Assembly (NCBI RefSeq): GCF_001280065.1
Contig: NZ_LGEA01000104.1
Coordinates: 1 to 64,000, forward strand
DNA length: 64,000 bases
Direction of reading: 5' to 3'
DNA from: Streptomyces sp. NRRL B-1140
Lineage (GTDB): Bacteria > Actinomycetota > Actinomycetes > Streptomycetales > Streptomycetaceae
The position numbers and the translations under genes were made by a program. Shown piece by piece: positions 38,831 to 48,808 of this stretch. How positions within the stretch are numbered: position 1 is the first letter of the stretch; each line of letters opens with the position of its first letter. A model generated the notes under the pieces. The model did no database searches. It was not told where the DNA came from and was given only the letters and a program-made list of their open reading frames with translations.

Positions 38831-38969
38831 CAGGCGGCTCCGTCCCCTTGGTGATCACTTGCGGCGCAGGCAATCTAGGTCAGGGTGAGGCGGGAACGGA
38901 ACCCCTCGTCCGCAATGCGGTACCCAACCGAAACCAGGCGTCAGCAGCGACGGAAGCCCAGCGACGCGG

Positions 38970-39810
<841 letters not shown>

Positions 39811-39963
39811 ATTCCCTGTGGTCTACCCGCAGTATGCCGTGTTCCGCTCGGGTTTTCGCTGGCTTCTTACTTAAAGGTTCCTGCATATGTAGGTCGCATA
39901 ACAGCTGGTCAGAGCCGTATCGAGGCCCTTGACAGGCCTTCTGGTCCGGTCCAAGCTCCTCGT

Positions 39964-39979
39964 ACTGGTCTACACCATT
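39964..39979. promoter_or_regulatory. DasR operator (dre), dasA-proximal
   Basis: ACTGGTCTACACCATT matches 14 of 16 positions of the dre consensus and is 68 nt before dasA. A weaker related site, TCTGGTCCGGTCCAAG, lies at 39940-39955, so the dasA promoter probably carries tandem DasR sites. Confidence 0.85.
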
Positions 39980-40047
39980 GGTCCAGGCCCGGCCCCACGT
40001 TCACTGCGGGGAGCCAGGGGGGTTGTGGGATCCCTGAGGAGGGTGGC

Positions 40048-41328
40048 GTGAAGCGCAAGCTGACAGCCGCGATCGGTATCGCGGGCATGATGGTCTCCAT
40101 CGCGGCATGCGGGGGCGAGGGTGACGGGGGCTCGGACAAGGGCGCGGACGCCAAGGAGCTGACCGTCTGGCTCACCGTCGACGCCCAGAACAACTGGCCC
40201 GCACTGGTGAAGGCCGCCGACGCCGCGGTGCAGAAGAAGCACCCCGGCCTCAAGATCAACCACGAGTACTACGGCTGGCCCGACAAGAACGCCAAGCTCG
40301 ACGCCGTCCTCGCCACGGACAAGGCTCCGGACGTGGTCGAGATGGGCAACACCGAGATGCTCGGCTACATGGTCAAGGGCGCCTTCGCCCCCCTCGACCA
40401 GGCGAAATTCGACAACTCCGACGCCTGGCTGGACGGCCTCAAGGCCTCCGTCACCTACGACGGCAAGACCTACGGCGTCCCGTACTACGCCGGCGGCCGC
40501 GTCGCCAACTGGCGCAAGGACGTGGCGGCGTCCGTCGGCGTGAAGTCGACGCCGAAGACCTACAAGGAGCTGACCGCCGCCCTGGACAAGATCCAGAAGA
40601 AGCAGGGCGACAAGTTCAGCGCCTGGTACCAGCCCACCCGCGACTGGTACGCGGCCATGTCCTTCGTCTACGACGCCGGCGGCGCCATCGCCACCGAGTC
40701 GGGCGGCCGGTGGAAGGCCTCCCTCTCCTCGCCCGAGTCCCTCAAAGGCCTGAAGGAGTTCAAGAACGTCGTCGACTCCTATATGCACGGCGACAAGACC
40801 AAGGACGAGTCCGACCGTTACATCGTCTACGGCCAGGGCAAGTCCGCCATGATCTTCGCCGCCGCCTGGGAGGGCGCCACCGCCGAGGACCCGAAGAACG
40901 ACAAGACCGGCAAGCTCAAGGGCAACCTCGAGAACTTCGTGATGCCCGGCCCGTCCGGCAAGAACATGCCCGTCTTCCTGGGCGGCTCCGACCTCGCCGT
41001 ACCGGTGAAGTCCGACGCGCAGGCCCTGGCCGCCGAGTGGATCAACGCGTTCACCGGCTCCTCCGGTCAGAAGGGCCTGATGGCCAAGGGCAACCTGCCC
41101 AACAACAAGACCGACCTCGCGACGCTCAAGAACGACCCGAAGACGGCCGTCCCCGCCACCGCGGCCGAGTCCAGCTGGTTCGTGCCGATGGCGCCCGGCT
41201 GGGGCCAGGTCGAGAAGGCCCAGGTCCTGCAGACCATGCTGCAGAACATCGGCACCGGCAAGAAGTCCGTCGAGGCCGCCGCCAAGGAGGCGGACGCCGC
41301 GATCGACAAGGTCATCAACAACAAGTGA
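40048..41328 (+). CDS. dasA: Chitobiose/N-acetylglucosamine ABC transporter binding lipoprotein DasA
   Basis: A 426-residue solute-binding lipoprotein. The signal peptide ends in a lipobox SIAAC (Cys21). The mature part is a CUT1-type sugar-binding protein with ELTVWLTVDAQNNWP, KAPDVVEMGNTEM and YGVPYYAGGR. It captures chitobiose for the DasBC permease; the MsiK ATPase that would energise it is encoded elsewhere. The GTG at 40048 follows GAGGAGGG. DasR sites upstream imply repression relieved by amino-sugar phosphates. A hairpin follows the stop. Confidence 0.95.
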   Translation: MKRKLTAAIGIAGMMVSIAACGGEGDGGSDKGADAKELTVWLTVDAQNNWPALVKAADAAVQKKHPGLKINHEYYGWPDKNAKLDAVLATDKAPDVVEMGNTEMLGYMVKGAFAPLDQAKFDNSDAWLDGLKASVTYDGKTYGVPYYAGGRVANWRKDVAASVGVKSTPKTYKELTAALDKIQKKQGDKFSAWYQPTRDWYAAMSFVYDAGGAIATESGGRWKASLSSPESLKGLKEFKNVVDSYMHGDKTKDESDRYIVYGQGKSAMIFAAAWEGATAEDPKNDKTGKLKGNLENFVMPGPSGKNMPVFLGGSDLAVPVKSDAQALAAEWINAFTGSSGQKGLMAKGNLPNNKTDLATLKNDPKTAVPATAAESSWFVPMAPGWGQVEKAQVLQTMLQNIGTGKKSVEAAAKEADAAIDKVINNK

Positions 41329-41335
41329 CCTGAGC

Positions 41336-41378
41336 GCAGGGCCCCGTCGCCTCCCCGCAGTCCTCGACGGGGCCCTGC
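41336..41378 (+). terminator. dasA-dasB intercistronic hairpin
   Basis: A perfect 14-bp stem (GCAGGGCCCCGTCG) with a 15-nt loop lies 7 nt after dasA. It likely stabilises the dasA message or attenuates read-through so that the binding protein exceeds the permease. Immediately 3' a 15-nt tandem repeat, TGCATCCCGTACGAC, occurs twice (41376-41390, 41391-41405). Confidence 0.8.
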
Positions 41379-41430
41379 ATCCCGTACGACTGCATCCCGT
41401 ACGACCTGAGGGATCGTCAAGGAGCGCGCG

Positions 41431-42420
41431 ATGAGTGCCGCAGAGACCACCACCACCGTTAAGGTGCCGCCACCGCGGCAGGCACCACCGCCGCCCCCGA
41501 AGGACCGGCGGCCCCGCGGGCAGCGCACGTCGGGCGGGGCCTCGGTCCCCTGGCTGCTGCTCGCGCCCTGCCTGCTGATCCTCGCCCTGGTCATGGGCTA
41601 TCCGCTGGCCCGCCTGGTCACCCTGTCCTTCCAGAAGTTCGGGCAGTCCCAGCTGTGGGGCTTCCAGCCGGCCGAGACGGTCGGGTTCGACAACTTCGCC
41701 GAGGTACTGGGCGACGGCGAGTTCTGGGCCGTCGTCGTGCGCACGATCGTCTTCGCGGCCGGCGCCGTCGTCTGCACCATGGTGATCGGCATGGCGCTCG
41801 CCCTGCTGCTCCAGCGGGTCTCCGGCTGGCTCAAGATGCTCATCAACATCGTGCTGGTCGCGAGCTGGGGCATGCCGGTGATCGTGGCGACCACCGTCTT
41901 CAAATGGCTCTTCGACTCGGACTACGGCGTCTTCAACGCGCTGCTCAGCAAGCTGCCCGGCGTCGACATGGTCGGGCACAACTGGTTCGCGAGCGGCCCC
42001 GAGGGCCTGGCCGTGATCATGCTGCTGGTGATCTGGGGAGCCGTTCCGTTCGTGGTCATCACCCTCAGCGCCGGTCTCACCCAGGTCCCGAAGGAGCTGG
42101 AGGAGGCCGCCCGGCTGGACGGCGCCGGCTCCTGGGGCGTGTTCCGGTTCGTCACCCTGCCCGTCCTCAAGCCGATCATCGTGATGCTCACGACCCTGTC
42201 GGTCATCTGGGACATGGGCGTCTTCCCCCAGGTGTTCGTCATGCGGGGCGGCCACCCCGAGCCGGAGTTCCAGGTCCTCAACACCTACTCCTACGACCGG
42301 GCGTTCGTGGTCAACGACTACGGCCAGGGCTCGGCCATCGCGCTGATCACCGTCCTGCTGCTGCTCGGCGTGGTCGCCGTCTACATGCGGCAGATGCTGA
42401 AGATCGGAGAGGTCGAATGA
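41431..42420 (+). CDS. dasB: ABC sugar permease DasB
   Basis: A 329-residue CUT1-family permease with six transmembrane helices and the ATPase-contact EAA loop EEAARLDGAGSWGVFRFVTL. The first 35 residues are a cytosolic Pro/Arg-rich leader. The ATG follows AGGAG. It pairs with DasC; the genes overlap by ATGA. It imports chitobiose delivered by DasA. Confidence 0.94.
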   Translation: MSAAETTTTVKVPPPRQAPPPPPKDRRPRGQRTSGGASVPWLLLAPCLLILALVMGYPLARLVTLSFQKFGQSQLWGFQPAETVGFDNFAEVLGDGEFWAVVVRTIVFAAGAVVCTMVIGMALALLLQRVSGWLKMLINIVLVASWGMPVIVATTVFKWLFDSDYGVFNALLSKLPGVDMVGHNWFASGPEGLAVIMLLVIWGAVPFVVITLSAGLTQVPKELEEAARLDGAGSWGVFRFVTLPVLKPIIVMLTTLSVIWDMGVFPQVFVMRGGHPEPEFQVLNTYSYDRAFVVNDYGQGSAIALITVLLLLGVVAVYMRQMLKIGEVE

Positions 42421-43262
42421 GCACGCTCGCCGCAGCCCGCCGCCGCAGGAACCCGCGGCTCGGCTGGAACCTCCTCGGTCTCCTGGTCTTCCTCGTCGCG
42501 GGGTTCCCGCTCTACTGGATGCTCAACACCGCGTTCAAACCCGCCAAGGACGCCATCGACCCCGATCCCAGCCTGCTGCCGACCGGCTTCACCCTGGACA
42601 ACTTCAACCGGGCGCTGGACATCGCCGACTTCTGGGGGCCGGTGGGCCGCAGCCTGGTCGTGTCGCTGGCCGTGGTCGTCATCGGCATGGCGGTCGGGCT
42701 GCTGGCCGCGCTCGCCATCTCCCGCTTCGCCTTCCGCGGCCGCAAGATCGTGATCGTGGGCATCCTCGCGGTCCAGATGGTGCCGTTGGTCGCCATGATC
42801 ATCCCGGTGTTCCTGCTGCTCAACGACCTGGGCCAGTACGACCGGCTGACCGGCCTCATCATCACGTACCTGACTTTCGTCCTCCCGTTCACGGTGTGGA
42901 CGCTGCGCGGCTTCATAGTCAACATCCCGAAGGAACTGGAGGAGGCGGCCATGGTCGACGGCTGCTCGCGCACCGGCGCCTTCCTCCGGGTCGTCTTCCC
43001 GCTCCTGGCCCCCGGCATGGTCGCCACCTCGGTCTACGGTTTCATCCAGGCCTGGAACGAGTACCTGTACGCCTTGATGCTCCTGAGCCAGAAGAACCAG
43101 ACCGCGACCGTCTGGCTCGGCAACTTCACCACCAAACACGGCACCGAATACGCCCCGATGATGGCCGGCGCCACGATGATGGCCGTGCCGATCGTCGCCC
43201 TCTTCCTCCTCGTCCAGCGCAAGATGGCCGCGGGCCTGACCGCCGGCGCAGTGAAGGGATGA
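42417..43262 (+). CDS. dasC: ABC sugar permease DasC
   Basis: A 281-residue partner permease with six helices and the EAA loop EEAAMVDGCSRTGAFLRVVF. Its ATG overlaps the dasB stop (ATGA), and dasD follows after 9 nt, so dasBCD is one translational unit. Without a local ATPase it must use the shared MsiK protein (established for the family). Confidence 0.94.
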   Translation: MSTLAAARRRRNPRLGWNLLGLLVFLVAGFPLYWMLNTAFKPAKDAIDPDPSLLPTGFTLDNFNRALDIADFWGPVGRSLVVSLAVVVIGMAVGLLAALAISRFAFRGRKIVIVGILAVQMVPLVAMIIPVFLLLNDLGQYDRLTGLIITYLTFVLPFTVWTLRGFIVNIPKELEEAAMVDGCSRTGAFLRVVFPLLAPGMVATSVYGFIQAWNEYLYALMLLSQKNQTATVWLGNFTTKHGTEYAPMMAGATMMAVPIVALFLLVQRKMAAGLTAGAVKG

Positions 43263-43271
43263 CCTCACCCG

Positions 43272-44810
43272 ATGACGACACTCGCCGACGGCACCGACAC
43301 GCTCACCCGCGACGCCCTGACCGTCCTCCAGCCCGGCTTCACCGGCACCACCGCCCCCGACTGGCTGCTGCGCCGGCTCGGCGAGGGCCTGGCCTCCGTC
43401 GGACTGTTCGGCCGCAACATCGCCTCGCCGGACCAACTGGCCGCCCTGACCGCCCAGCTGCGGGCCGAGCGTGACGACGTCCTCGTCGCGATCGACGAGG
43501 AGGGCGGTGACGTGACCCGCCTGGAGGTGCGCAGCGGATCCTCCTTCCCGGGCAACCACGCCCTCGGCGCGGTCGACGACGTCGAGCTCACCCACCAGGT
43601 CGCCCACGAGCTGGGCCGGCGCCTCGCCGCCTGCGGCGTCAACCTCAACTGGGCCCCCTCCGCCGACGTCAACTCCGACCCGCGCAACCCGGTCATCGGT
43701 GTCCGCTCCTTCGGCGCCGACACCGAACTCGCCGCCCGGCACACCGCCGCCTACGTCACCGGCCTGCAGTCCGCCGGGGTCGCCGCCTGCACCAAGCACT
43801 TCCCGGGCCACGGCGACACGGCCGTCGACTCCCACCACGCCCTGCCCCGCATCGACGTCCGCGCCGAGGTGCTCGCCGGGCGCGAACTGACCCCCTTCCG
43901 TGCCGCCATCGCCGCCGGAACCCGGGCCGTCATGAGCGCCCACATCCTGGTCCCGGCGCTGGACCCCGACCGCCCGGCCACCCTCTCCCGCCGCATCCTC
44001 ACCGGCCTGCTCCGCGAGGAGCTCGGCTACGACGGCCTCATCGTCACCGACGGCATGGAGATGCAGGCCATCGCCGGCACCTACGGCATCGCACGCGGCA
44101 GCGTCCTCGCCGTCGCCGCGGGCGCCGACGCGATCTGCGTGGGCGGCGGCCTCGCCGACGACGCGACCGTGCTGCGCCTCCGGGACGCCCTCGTCGGGGC
44201 CGTGCGGGCGGGTGAGCTCGCGGAGGAACGCCTCGCCGAGGCCGCCGGCCGGGTACGCGCACTGGCCCGCTGGGCGGGCGCGTCGGGCCGCCCGGCCGCG
44301 AGCACCCCCGGCACCGAGATCGGTCTGCACGCCGCCCGCCGCGCCCTCACCGTGACCGCCGCACCCGGTCTCGGCAGCCCCGACACCTTCAAGCCCCTCA
44401 CGGAACCGCCCTACGTCGCCGCCCTCACCCCTGTGGCCAACATCGCGGTGGGCGACGAGACCCCCTGGGGCATCGCCGCGGAGCTCGTGCACCTCCTGCC
44501 GGGCACGGTGACGGGCAGTTTCCCGGCCGGGGACGGGCCGGAGAGCGCGGCCGGTGAGAGTGCCGGACGGGCGGCCCTGGAGGCGGCCGGCCCGCGCCGC
44601 ATCGTCGCGGTCGTCCGCGACGAACACCGTCACCCCTGGATGGCTACGGCCCTCGACACCCTGCTCGCGGCCCGCCCCGACACCGTCGTCGTCGAGATGG
44701 GCGTCCCCCAGGCTGCCCCGCGTGGCGCCCTGCACATCGCCACCCACGGCGCGGCCCGCGTCTGCGGCCGGGCGGCTGCCGAAGTGATCGCCGGGATCAC
44801 AGGCCTGTGA
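43272..44810 (+). CDS. dasD: Glycoside hydrolase family 3 beta-N-acetylglucosaminidase DasD
   Basis: A 512-residue intracellular GH3 enzyme that splits imported chitobiose to N-acetylglucosamine. The NagZ-type signature is CTKHFPGHGDTAVDSHH with the catalytic Asp/His loop, and the nucleophile region is GLIVTDGMEMQAIAG. The C-terminal third is a divergent GH3-C-like part. No signal peptide is present, consistent with action after DasABC import. The ATG at 43272 is 9 nt after dasC. Confidence 0.93.
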   Translation: MTTLADGTDTLTRDALTVLQPGFTGTTAPDWLLRRLGEGLASVGLFGRNIASPDQLAALTAQLRAERDDVLVAIDEEGGDVTRLEVRSGSSFPGNHALGAVDDVELTHQVAHELGRRLAACGVNLNWAPSADVNSDPRNPVIGVRSFGADTELAARHTAAYVTGLQSAGVAACTKHFPGHGDTAVDSHHALPRIDVRAEVLAGRELTPFRAAIAAGTRAVMSAHILVPALDPDRPATLSRRILTGLLREELGYDGLIVTDGMEMQAIAGTYGIARGSVLAVAAGADAICVGGGLADDATVLRLRDALVGAVRAGELAEERLAEAAGRVRALARWAGASGRPAASTPGTEIGLHAARRALTVTAAPGLGSPDTFKPLTEPPYVAALTPVANIAVGDETPWGIAAELVHLLPGTVTGSFPAGDGPESAAGESAGRAALEAAGPRRIVAVVRDEHRHPWMATALDTLLAARPDTVVVEMGVPQAAPRGALHIATHGAARVCGRAAAEVIAGITGL

Positions 44811-44831
44811 GGGAGGGGGGACCGGCCGTAG

Positions 44832-44877
44832 GGGCGCGGAGGTGAACCGGCCCGAAGGGCGCGGAGGTGAACCGGCC
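44832..44877. repeat. Direct repeat, 21 bp x 2
   Basis: The 21-nt unit at 44832-44852, core GGCGCGGAGGTGAACCGGCC, recurs at 44857-44877 with 25-nt periodicity in the gap between dasD and nagB. It has no hairpin potential typical of a terminator. Significance is unknown. Confidence 0.6.
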
Positions 44878-45081
44878 GTGCCGGTCCGGTCCGCGGCGGT
44901 ACGGATGGCTACGCGGATGGGGACCCCCGCGACAGCGATGGGTTCCGGCCGGGCTTCGGCTTTCTCCTCGGAGCTGCCGCCGCGGTGTCGCGCACGACGC
45001 CGCGGCGGCACGAGACTCCCGGCTGCGGCCGGGACCGACCCCGCGGGTCACTGCATCCGGACCCCTGCCGGTCCGGCTGGT

Positions 45082-45867
45082 TCAGATCCCCTGCCAGTCC
45101 GGCTTGTTGGCGTAGGTGTGACGGAAGTAGCCGGCCAGCTTCAGCTTCGACGCGGCGGCCTCGTCGACGACGACGGTCGCGTGCGGGTGGAGCTGGAGCG
45201 CGGACGCGGGGCACACCGCGGCGATCGGCCCTTCCACCGTCGCCGCCACCGCGTCCGCCTTGCCCTCGCCGGTGGCGAGCAGCACCAGATGCCGCGCCTC
45301 CAGGATGGTGCCGATGCCCTGCGTGATCACGTGGTGCGGCACTTGGGTGATGTCGCCGTCGAAGAAGCGCGCGTTGTCGATCCGGGTCTGCTCGGTCAGC
45401 GTCTTGATCCGTGTCCGCGATGCCAGTGACGAGCACGGCTCGTTGAAACCTATGTGTCCGTCGGTCCCGATGCCGAGCAGCTGAAGGTCCACACCTCCCG
45501 CGTCCGACAGCGTCTTGTCATAGGCCTCGCACGCCCCCTGCATGTCCGCCGCCGTGCCGTCCGGGCCGGTGAACTGCTCCATCCCGATCCCGAGCGGCTC
45601 CAGCACCTCACGCCGCAGCACCGACCGGTACGACTCCGGGTGATCGGCGGGCAGCCCCACGTACTCGTCGAGCTGTGCGATCCGCGCCCGCCCCACGTCC
45701 ACCGCGCCGGAGCGCACCTTCGCCGCCAGCGCCTCGTAGACCGGCAGAGGCGTCGAGCCCGTGGCCACGCCGAGCAGGGCGTCGGGCTTGCGCCGGAGCA
45801 GCTGTGCCATGGCCTCGGCGATGAGCTCGCCGCCCGCCTTGGTGTCCGGAACGATGACAACTTCCAC
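45082..45867 (-). CDS. nagB: Glucosamine-6-phosphate deaminase NagB
   Basis: A 261-residue enzyme converting glucosamine-6-phosphate to fructose-6-phosphate and ammonia. Motifs are GVATGSTPLPVYEAL (phosphate loop), AQLDEYVGLP (catalytic Asp) and GIGTDGHIGFNEP (catalytic His). The GTG at 45867 gives the normal length; longer in-frame extensions run through the divergent promoter. A DasR-like site is 59 nt upstream. It feeds amino sugar into glycolysis and lowers the glucosamine-6-phosphate signal that DasR senses. Confidence 0.95.
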   Translation of the reverse strand: MEVVIVPDTKAGGELIAEAMAQLLRRKPDALLGVATGSTPLPVYEALAAKVRSGAVDVGRARIAQLDEYVGLPADHPESYRSVLRREVLEPLGIGMEQFTGPDGTAADMQGACEAYDKTLSDAGGVDLQLLGIGTDGHIGFNEPCSSLASRTRIKTLTEQTRIDNARFFDGDITQVPHHVITQGIGTILEARHLVLLATGEGKADAVAATVEGPIAAVCPASALQLHPHATVVVDEAAASKLKLAGYFRHTYANKPDWQGI

Positions 45868-45925
45868 GCTGGGCCTGCCGATCTGAAAGGACTGCTCAAC
45901 TGGGACCTGACCCGGGAGGGGGTCG

Positions 45926-45941
45926 TGTGGTTTAGACCAAT
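45926..45941. promoter_or_regulatory. DasR-like operator (dre) between nagB and SIS gene
   Basis: TGTGGTTTAGACCAAT matches 12 of 16 dre consensus positions with the TAGACCA half intact. It lies 59 nt upstream of nagB and 215 nt before the divergent SIS gene. Confidence 0.78.
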
Positions 45942-46156
45942 CTAACAGAGCGGTCCTGCCGCTCCCAGGGTGCGTACCGGCGCTCCCGCGCGGGTGGCGC
46001 CGCTGCGCCGACCAGGTCACCAGCGGGTGAACAACGCGGGTGCACAAGGAGCGGACATGCTGCGGACATGCGATCAAGCATCCCGGGCGGGCGGTGTCCG
46101 GCCCGGGGGAGTGGAATGGGGTCTGCACCCGCCCCGCCCCCGGAAGGAAACCCGCC

Positions 46157-47224
46157 ATGACAGCCGCACCGGACCCCCTCAGCGAACTCCCGGGCCGGAC
46201 CATGGCCCGCGAGATGGCGGAGCAGCCCGCCGTGCTGCGCCGGATCCTGTCCGAGGGCGCCCCCGTCATCCAGGACGTGGCCCGGCAGATCGCCGCCCGC
46301 ACGCCCCGCTTCGTCCTACTGACCGCCCGCGGCACTTCCGACAACGCCGCCCTGTACGCCAAGTACCTCCTGGAGATCCGGCTCGGCCTGCCCTGCGGAC
46401 TCACCTCGATGTCCACCACCACGGCCTACGGCGCCCGGCCCGACCTCACGGACGTTCTGGTGGTCACCGTCAGCCAGTCCGGCGGCTCCCCCGACCTGGT
46501 CGCCTCGACCCGGGCCGCCCGTGAGGCGGGCGCCGTCACGCTGGCCGTCACCAACAACCCGGACTCACCGCTCGCCGGTGTCTCCGAGTACCACATCGAC
46601 ATCATGGCCGGGCCCGAGAAGGCCCTCCCTGCGACCAAGACGTACACGGCCTCCCTTCTCGCGCTCTACCTCTTCGTCGAGGGTCTGCGGGGCGGCGACG
46701 GCGCGCCTGCGCGGGTGCTGCCGGAGCTCGCCGGGCAACTGCTCGCCCGCCAGGGGGAGGTGCGCGCGCTCGCCGCCCGCTACCGCTTCGCCGAGCGCAT
46801 GGTGATCACTTCTCGCGGTTACGGCTACCCCACAGCCAAGGAGGCCGCCCTCAAGCTGATGGAGACCAGCTACATCCCCGCCCTCTCCTATTCCGGCGCG
46901 GACCTGCTGCACGGACCGCTCGCCATGGTCGACAACGTCTCCCCGGTCATCGCTGTGGTCACCGACGGCAAGGGCGGCGAAGCCCTCCAGCCCGTCCTGG
47001 ACCGGCTGCGCGGCCGCGGCGCCGATCTCGTCGTCATCGGCCCCCGGCACCAGGTGGAGCAGGCCTCGGCAGGCTTCGTGCTGCCCACGGACGGCGTGGC
47101 GGAGGAGGTCCAGCCCGTGCTGGAGATCATCCCCCTTCAGCTCCTGGCCTACGAGGTCACCATCGCCCGGGGTCAGGACCCGGACGCGCCCCGGGCGCTG
47201 GCGAAGGTGACGGAGACCCGCTGA
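46157..47224 (+). CDS. SIS-domain sugar-phosphate isomerase/deaminase (GlmS-isomerase-like, AgaS/NagB-II type)
   Basis: A 355-residue protein of two SIS domains, like the isomerase half of GlmS but without the glutaminase domain. Motifs are LTARGTSDNAALYAKYLLE, VVTVSQSGGSPDLVAS, LPATKTYTASLLALY and TSRGYGYPTAKEAALKLMET. Such stand-alone proteins include NagB-II and AgaS-type deaminases of amino-sugar phosphates. Its position divergent from nagB with a DasR-like site between supports a role in amino-sugar metabolism (inference). The ATG at 46157 follows GGAAGGAAA. Confidence 0.88.
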   Translation: MTAAPDPLSELPGRTMAREMAEQPAVLRRILSEGAPVIQDVARQIAARTPRFVLLTARGTSDNAALYAKYLLEIRLGLPCGLTSMSTTTAYGARPDLTDVLVVTVSQSGGSPDLVASTRAAREAGAVTLAVTNNPDSPLAGVSEYHIDIMAGPEKALPATKTYTASLLALYLFVEGLRGGDGAPARVLPELAGQLLARQGEVRALAARYRFAERMVITSRGYGYPTAKEAALKLMETSYIPALSYSGADLLHGPLAMVDNVSPVIAVVTDGKGGEALQPVLDRLRGRGADLVVIGPRHQVEQASAGFVLPTDGVAEEVQPVLEIIPLQLLAYEVTIARGQDPDAPRALAKVTETR

Positions 47225-47269
47225 GGGCGGGGGAAGGCCGGGGCCCGCCCGCGTCCCTCCCTCGCGCGG

Positions 47270-48022
47270 TCAGGTGAGCGAACCCCCCGTCACGTCCACC
47301 CAACTCCCCGTTGTCCACCGCCCGCCGTCCGACACCAGGAACGCCACCACGTCGGCCACCTCTGCGGGCCGGCCCACCCCACCCAGCGCCGAATACGCCG
47401 CGGCCTTCGCCCAGCCGTCGGGACTGCCGTGCAGCAGGGGCGCCGTGTTGTCCGTGTCTATGATCCCCGGGGCCACCGAGTTCACCGTGATGCCCCGGTG
47501 CCCCAGCACCTTGGACAGGTCCCGTGACAGGACGTCCAGAGCGCCCTTCGTCATCGCGTACGCCACGTTGTCGGGCATTGCCGCCGTCCGGGCCAGCCCC
47601 GACGAGATGTTGACGACCCGGCCGCCGTCCCGCAGGCGCGCCATGGCGTGCTTGAGGATGAAGAACGGTGCCTTCACGTTCACCGCGAAGACCTCGTCGT
47701 ACTCCCGCTCCTCCAGTTGATCGATGGGCCGCGTGGTGCCGATCGCCGCGTTGTTCACCAGGATGTCGAGCCCGTCGGCGTGCCGGTCGAACTCTTCCCA
47801 CAGTGCTTCGGCGTCCCCGGGTGTCCCCAGTTCCACGCCCAGCGCGAACGCCGAGCCTCCGGCCCCCTCGATTGCCGCGACCGTTTCCTTGGCCGCCGTC
47901 TCGTTCCTGCCGTAGTGCACCGCGACGCGGGCGCCGTCGCGCCCCAGCCGTTCGGCGATGCCTCGCCCGATGCCCCTGCTCGCCCCCGTGACGAGTGCCG
48001 TCCTGCCCGTGAGCACGCCCAT
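47270..48022 (-). CDS. Classical SDR oxidoreductase
   Basis: A 250-residue short-chain dehydrogenase. Motifs are complete: TGASRGIG (cofactor), NNAAIG, NISSG with catalytic Ser, and YAMTKGALDVL (YxxxK), ending in WVDVTGGSLT. An Arg-rich cofactor loop (HYGRNE) suggests NADP(H). The substrate is unknown. The ATG at 48022 has GAGAGGGGG upstream. It is divergent from a TetR gene, and two matching operator-like palindromes lie in the gap, so it is the likely target of that repressor. Confidence 0.92.
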   Translation of the reverse strand: MGVLTGRTALVTGASRGIGRGIAERLGRDGARVAVHYGRNETAAKETVAAIEGAGGSAFALGVELGTPGDAEALWEEFDRHADGLDILVNNAAIGTTRPIDQLEEREYDEVFAVNVKAPFFILKHAMARLRDGGRVVNISSGLARTAAMPDNVAYAMTKGALDVLSRDLSKVLGHRGITVNSVAPGIIDTDNTAPLLHGSPDGWAKAAAYSALGGVGRPAEVADVVAFLVSDGGRWTTGSWVDVTGGSLT

Positions 48023-48045
48023 GGCGGCGCCCCCTCTCATTTTTC

Positions 48046-48105
48046 TAGCGGTCGCTACAGAAATGACCGTACAGCAGGCCGGCTCCATTTCTCTAGTGCC
48101 CGCTA
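48046..48105. promoter_or_regulatory. Duplicated TetR operator in SDR-TetR divergent gap
   Basis: TAGCGGTCGCTA (48046-48057) and TAGTGCCCGCTA (48094-48105), both preceded by TTTCT or TCTC, lie 48 bp apart between the two starts. The second overlaps TATAAA (48104-48109), a likely -10 box of the TetR gene. Confidence 0.7.
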
Positions 48106-48118
48106 TAAAATGCACCCC

Positions 48119-48808
48119 ATGGTGAACGAGGACGGAACCGCGAAGGTGTCGAAGACGCCCGACGCCACGAGTGCGACGGCCGCCGGTCCCGCCAAGGCCA
48201 AGGCCAGGCCCCGCGGCCGCCCCCGCTCCTTCGATCGGGAAACCGCACTCGAGAAGGCTCTCCTGGCCTTCTGGGAGCACGGCTATGAAGCGACGTCCGT
48301 CTCCGACCTCACCCGCGTCATGGACATCGGAGCCCCCAGCCTCTACTCCGCCTTCGGCGACAAGCGGTCCCTCTTCGAAGAGGTCGTCCAGGTGTACGGC
48401 ACGCGATACGGCTCCTTCACCGAGCGCGCCCTCACCGAGGAGCCCACCGCCCGGGCCGCCGTGGAGCGCACCCTGCGCGAGGCCGCCACCACCTACACCG
48501 AACCCGGCCACCCGCACGGCTGCCTCGTCGTCCACGCCGCCGCGAACTGCTCGAACCCGGAGGTGGAGCAGTCGCTGCGGGACCGCCGCAACGCCAACAT
48601 CGCCGCGTTCGAAAGCCGTATCAGGGCCGATGTCGCCGCCGGCGTGCTGCCGCCGGCCACCGACGCCGCCGCACTGGCCCGTCACACCGGGGCGATGATC
48701 CAGGGCATGTCACAACAGGCGCGCGATGGGGCGAGCAGGGAGGAACTAGAGGCGGTCGCGGAAATTGCCCTGTCCATCTGGCCCCGCACAGGAACCCACA
48801 CGGGTTAG
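48119..48808 (+). CDS. TetR-family transcriptional regulator
   Basis: A 229-residue TetR regulator with a 30-residue Ala/Lys-rich leader. The helix-turn-helix is SVSDLTRVMDIGAPSLYSAFG followed by DKRSLFEEVVQVY; the leader ends in RPRGRPRSFDRETAL. The C-terminal domain with HPHGCLVVHAA resembles the TetR_C_16/AcrR-like group often acting on adjacent SDR genes. TATAAA at 48104-48109 lies only 9 nt from the ATG, so the mRNA may be nearly leaderless; ATG 48110 would fall before transcription starts. Confidence 0.9.
   Translation: MVNEDGTAKVSKTPDATSATAAGPAKAKARPRGRPRSFDRETALEKALLAFWEHGYEATSVSDLTRVMDIGAPSLYSAFGDKRSLFEEVVQVYGTRYGSFTERALTEEPTARAAVERTLREAATTYTEPGHPHGCLVVHAAANCSNPEVEQSLRDRRNANIAAFESRIRADVAAGVLPPATDAAALARHTGAMIQGMSQQARDGASREELEAVAEIALSIWPRTGTHTG

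Noticed and set aside
42381..45011. 876-residue minus-strand frame
   Set aside because: It is antisense to dasC and dasD, Gly/Arg/Asp-rich and of no family; a GC-bias shadow.
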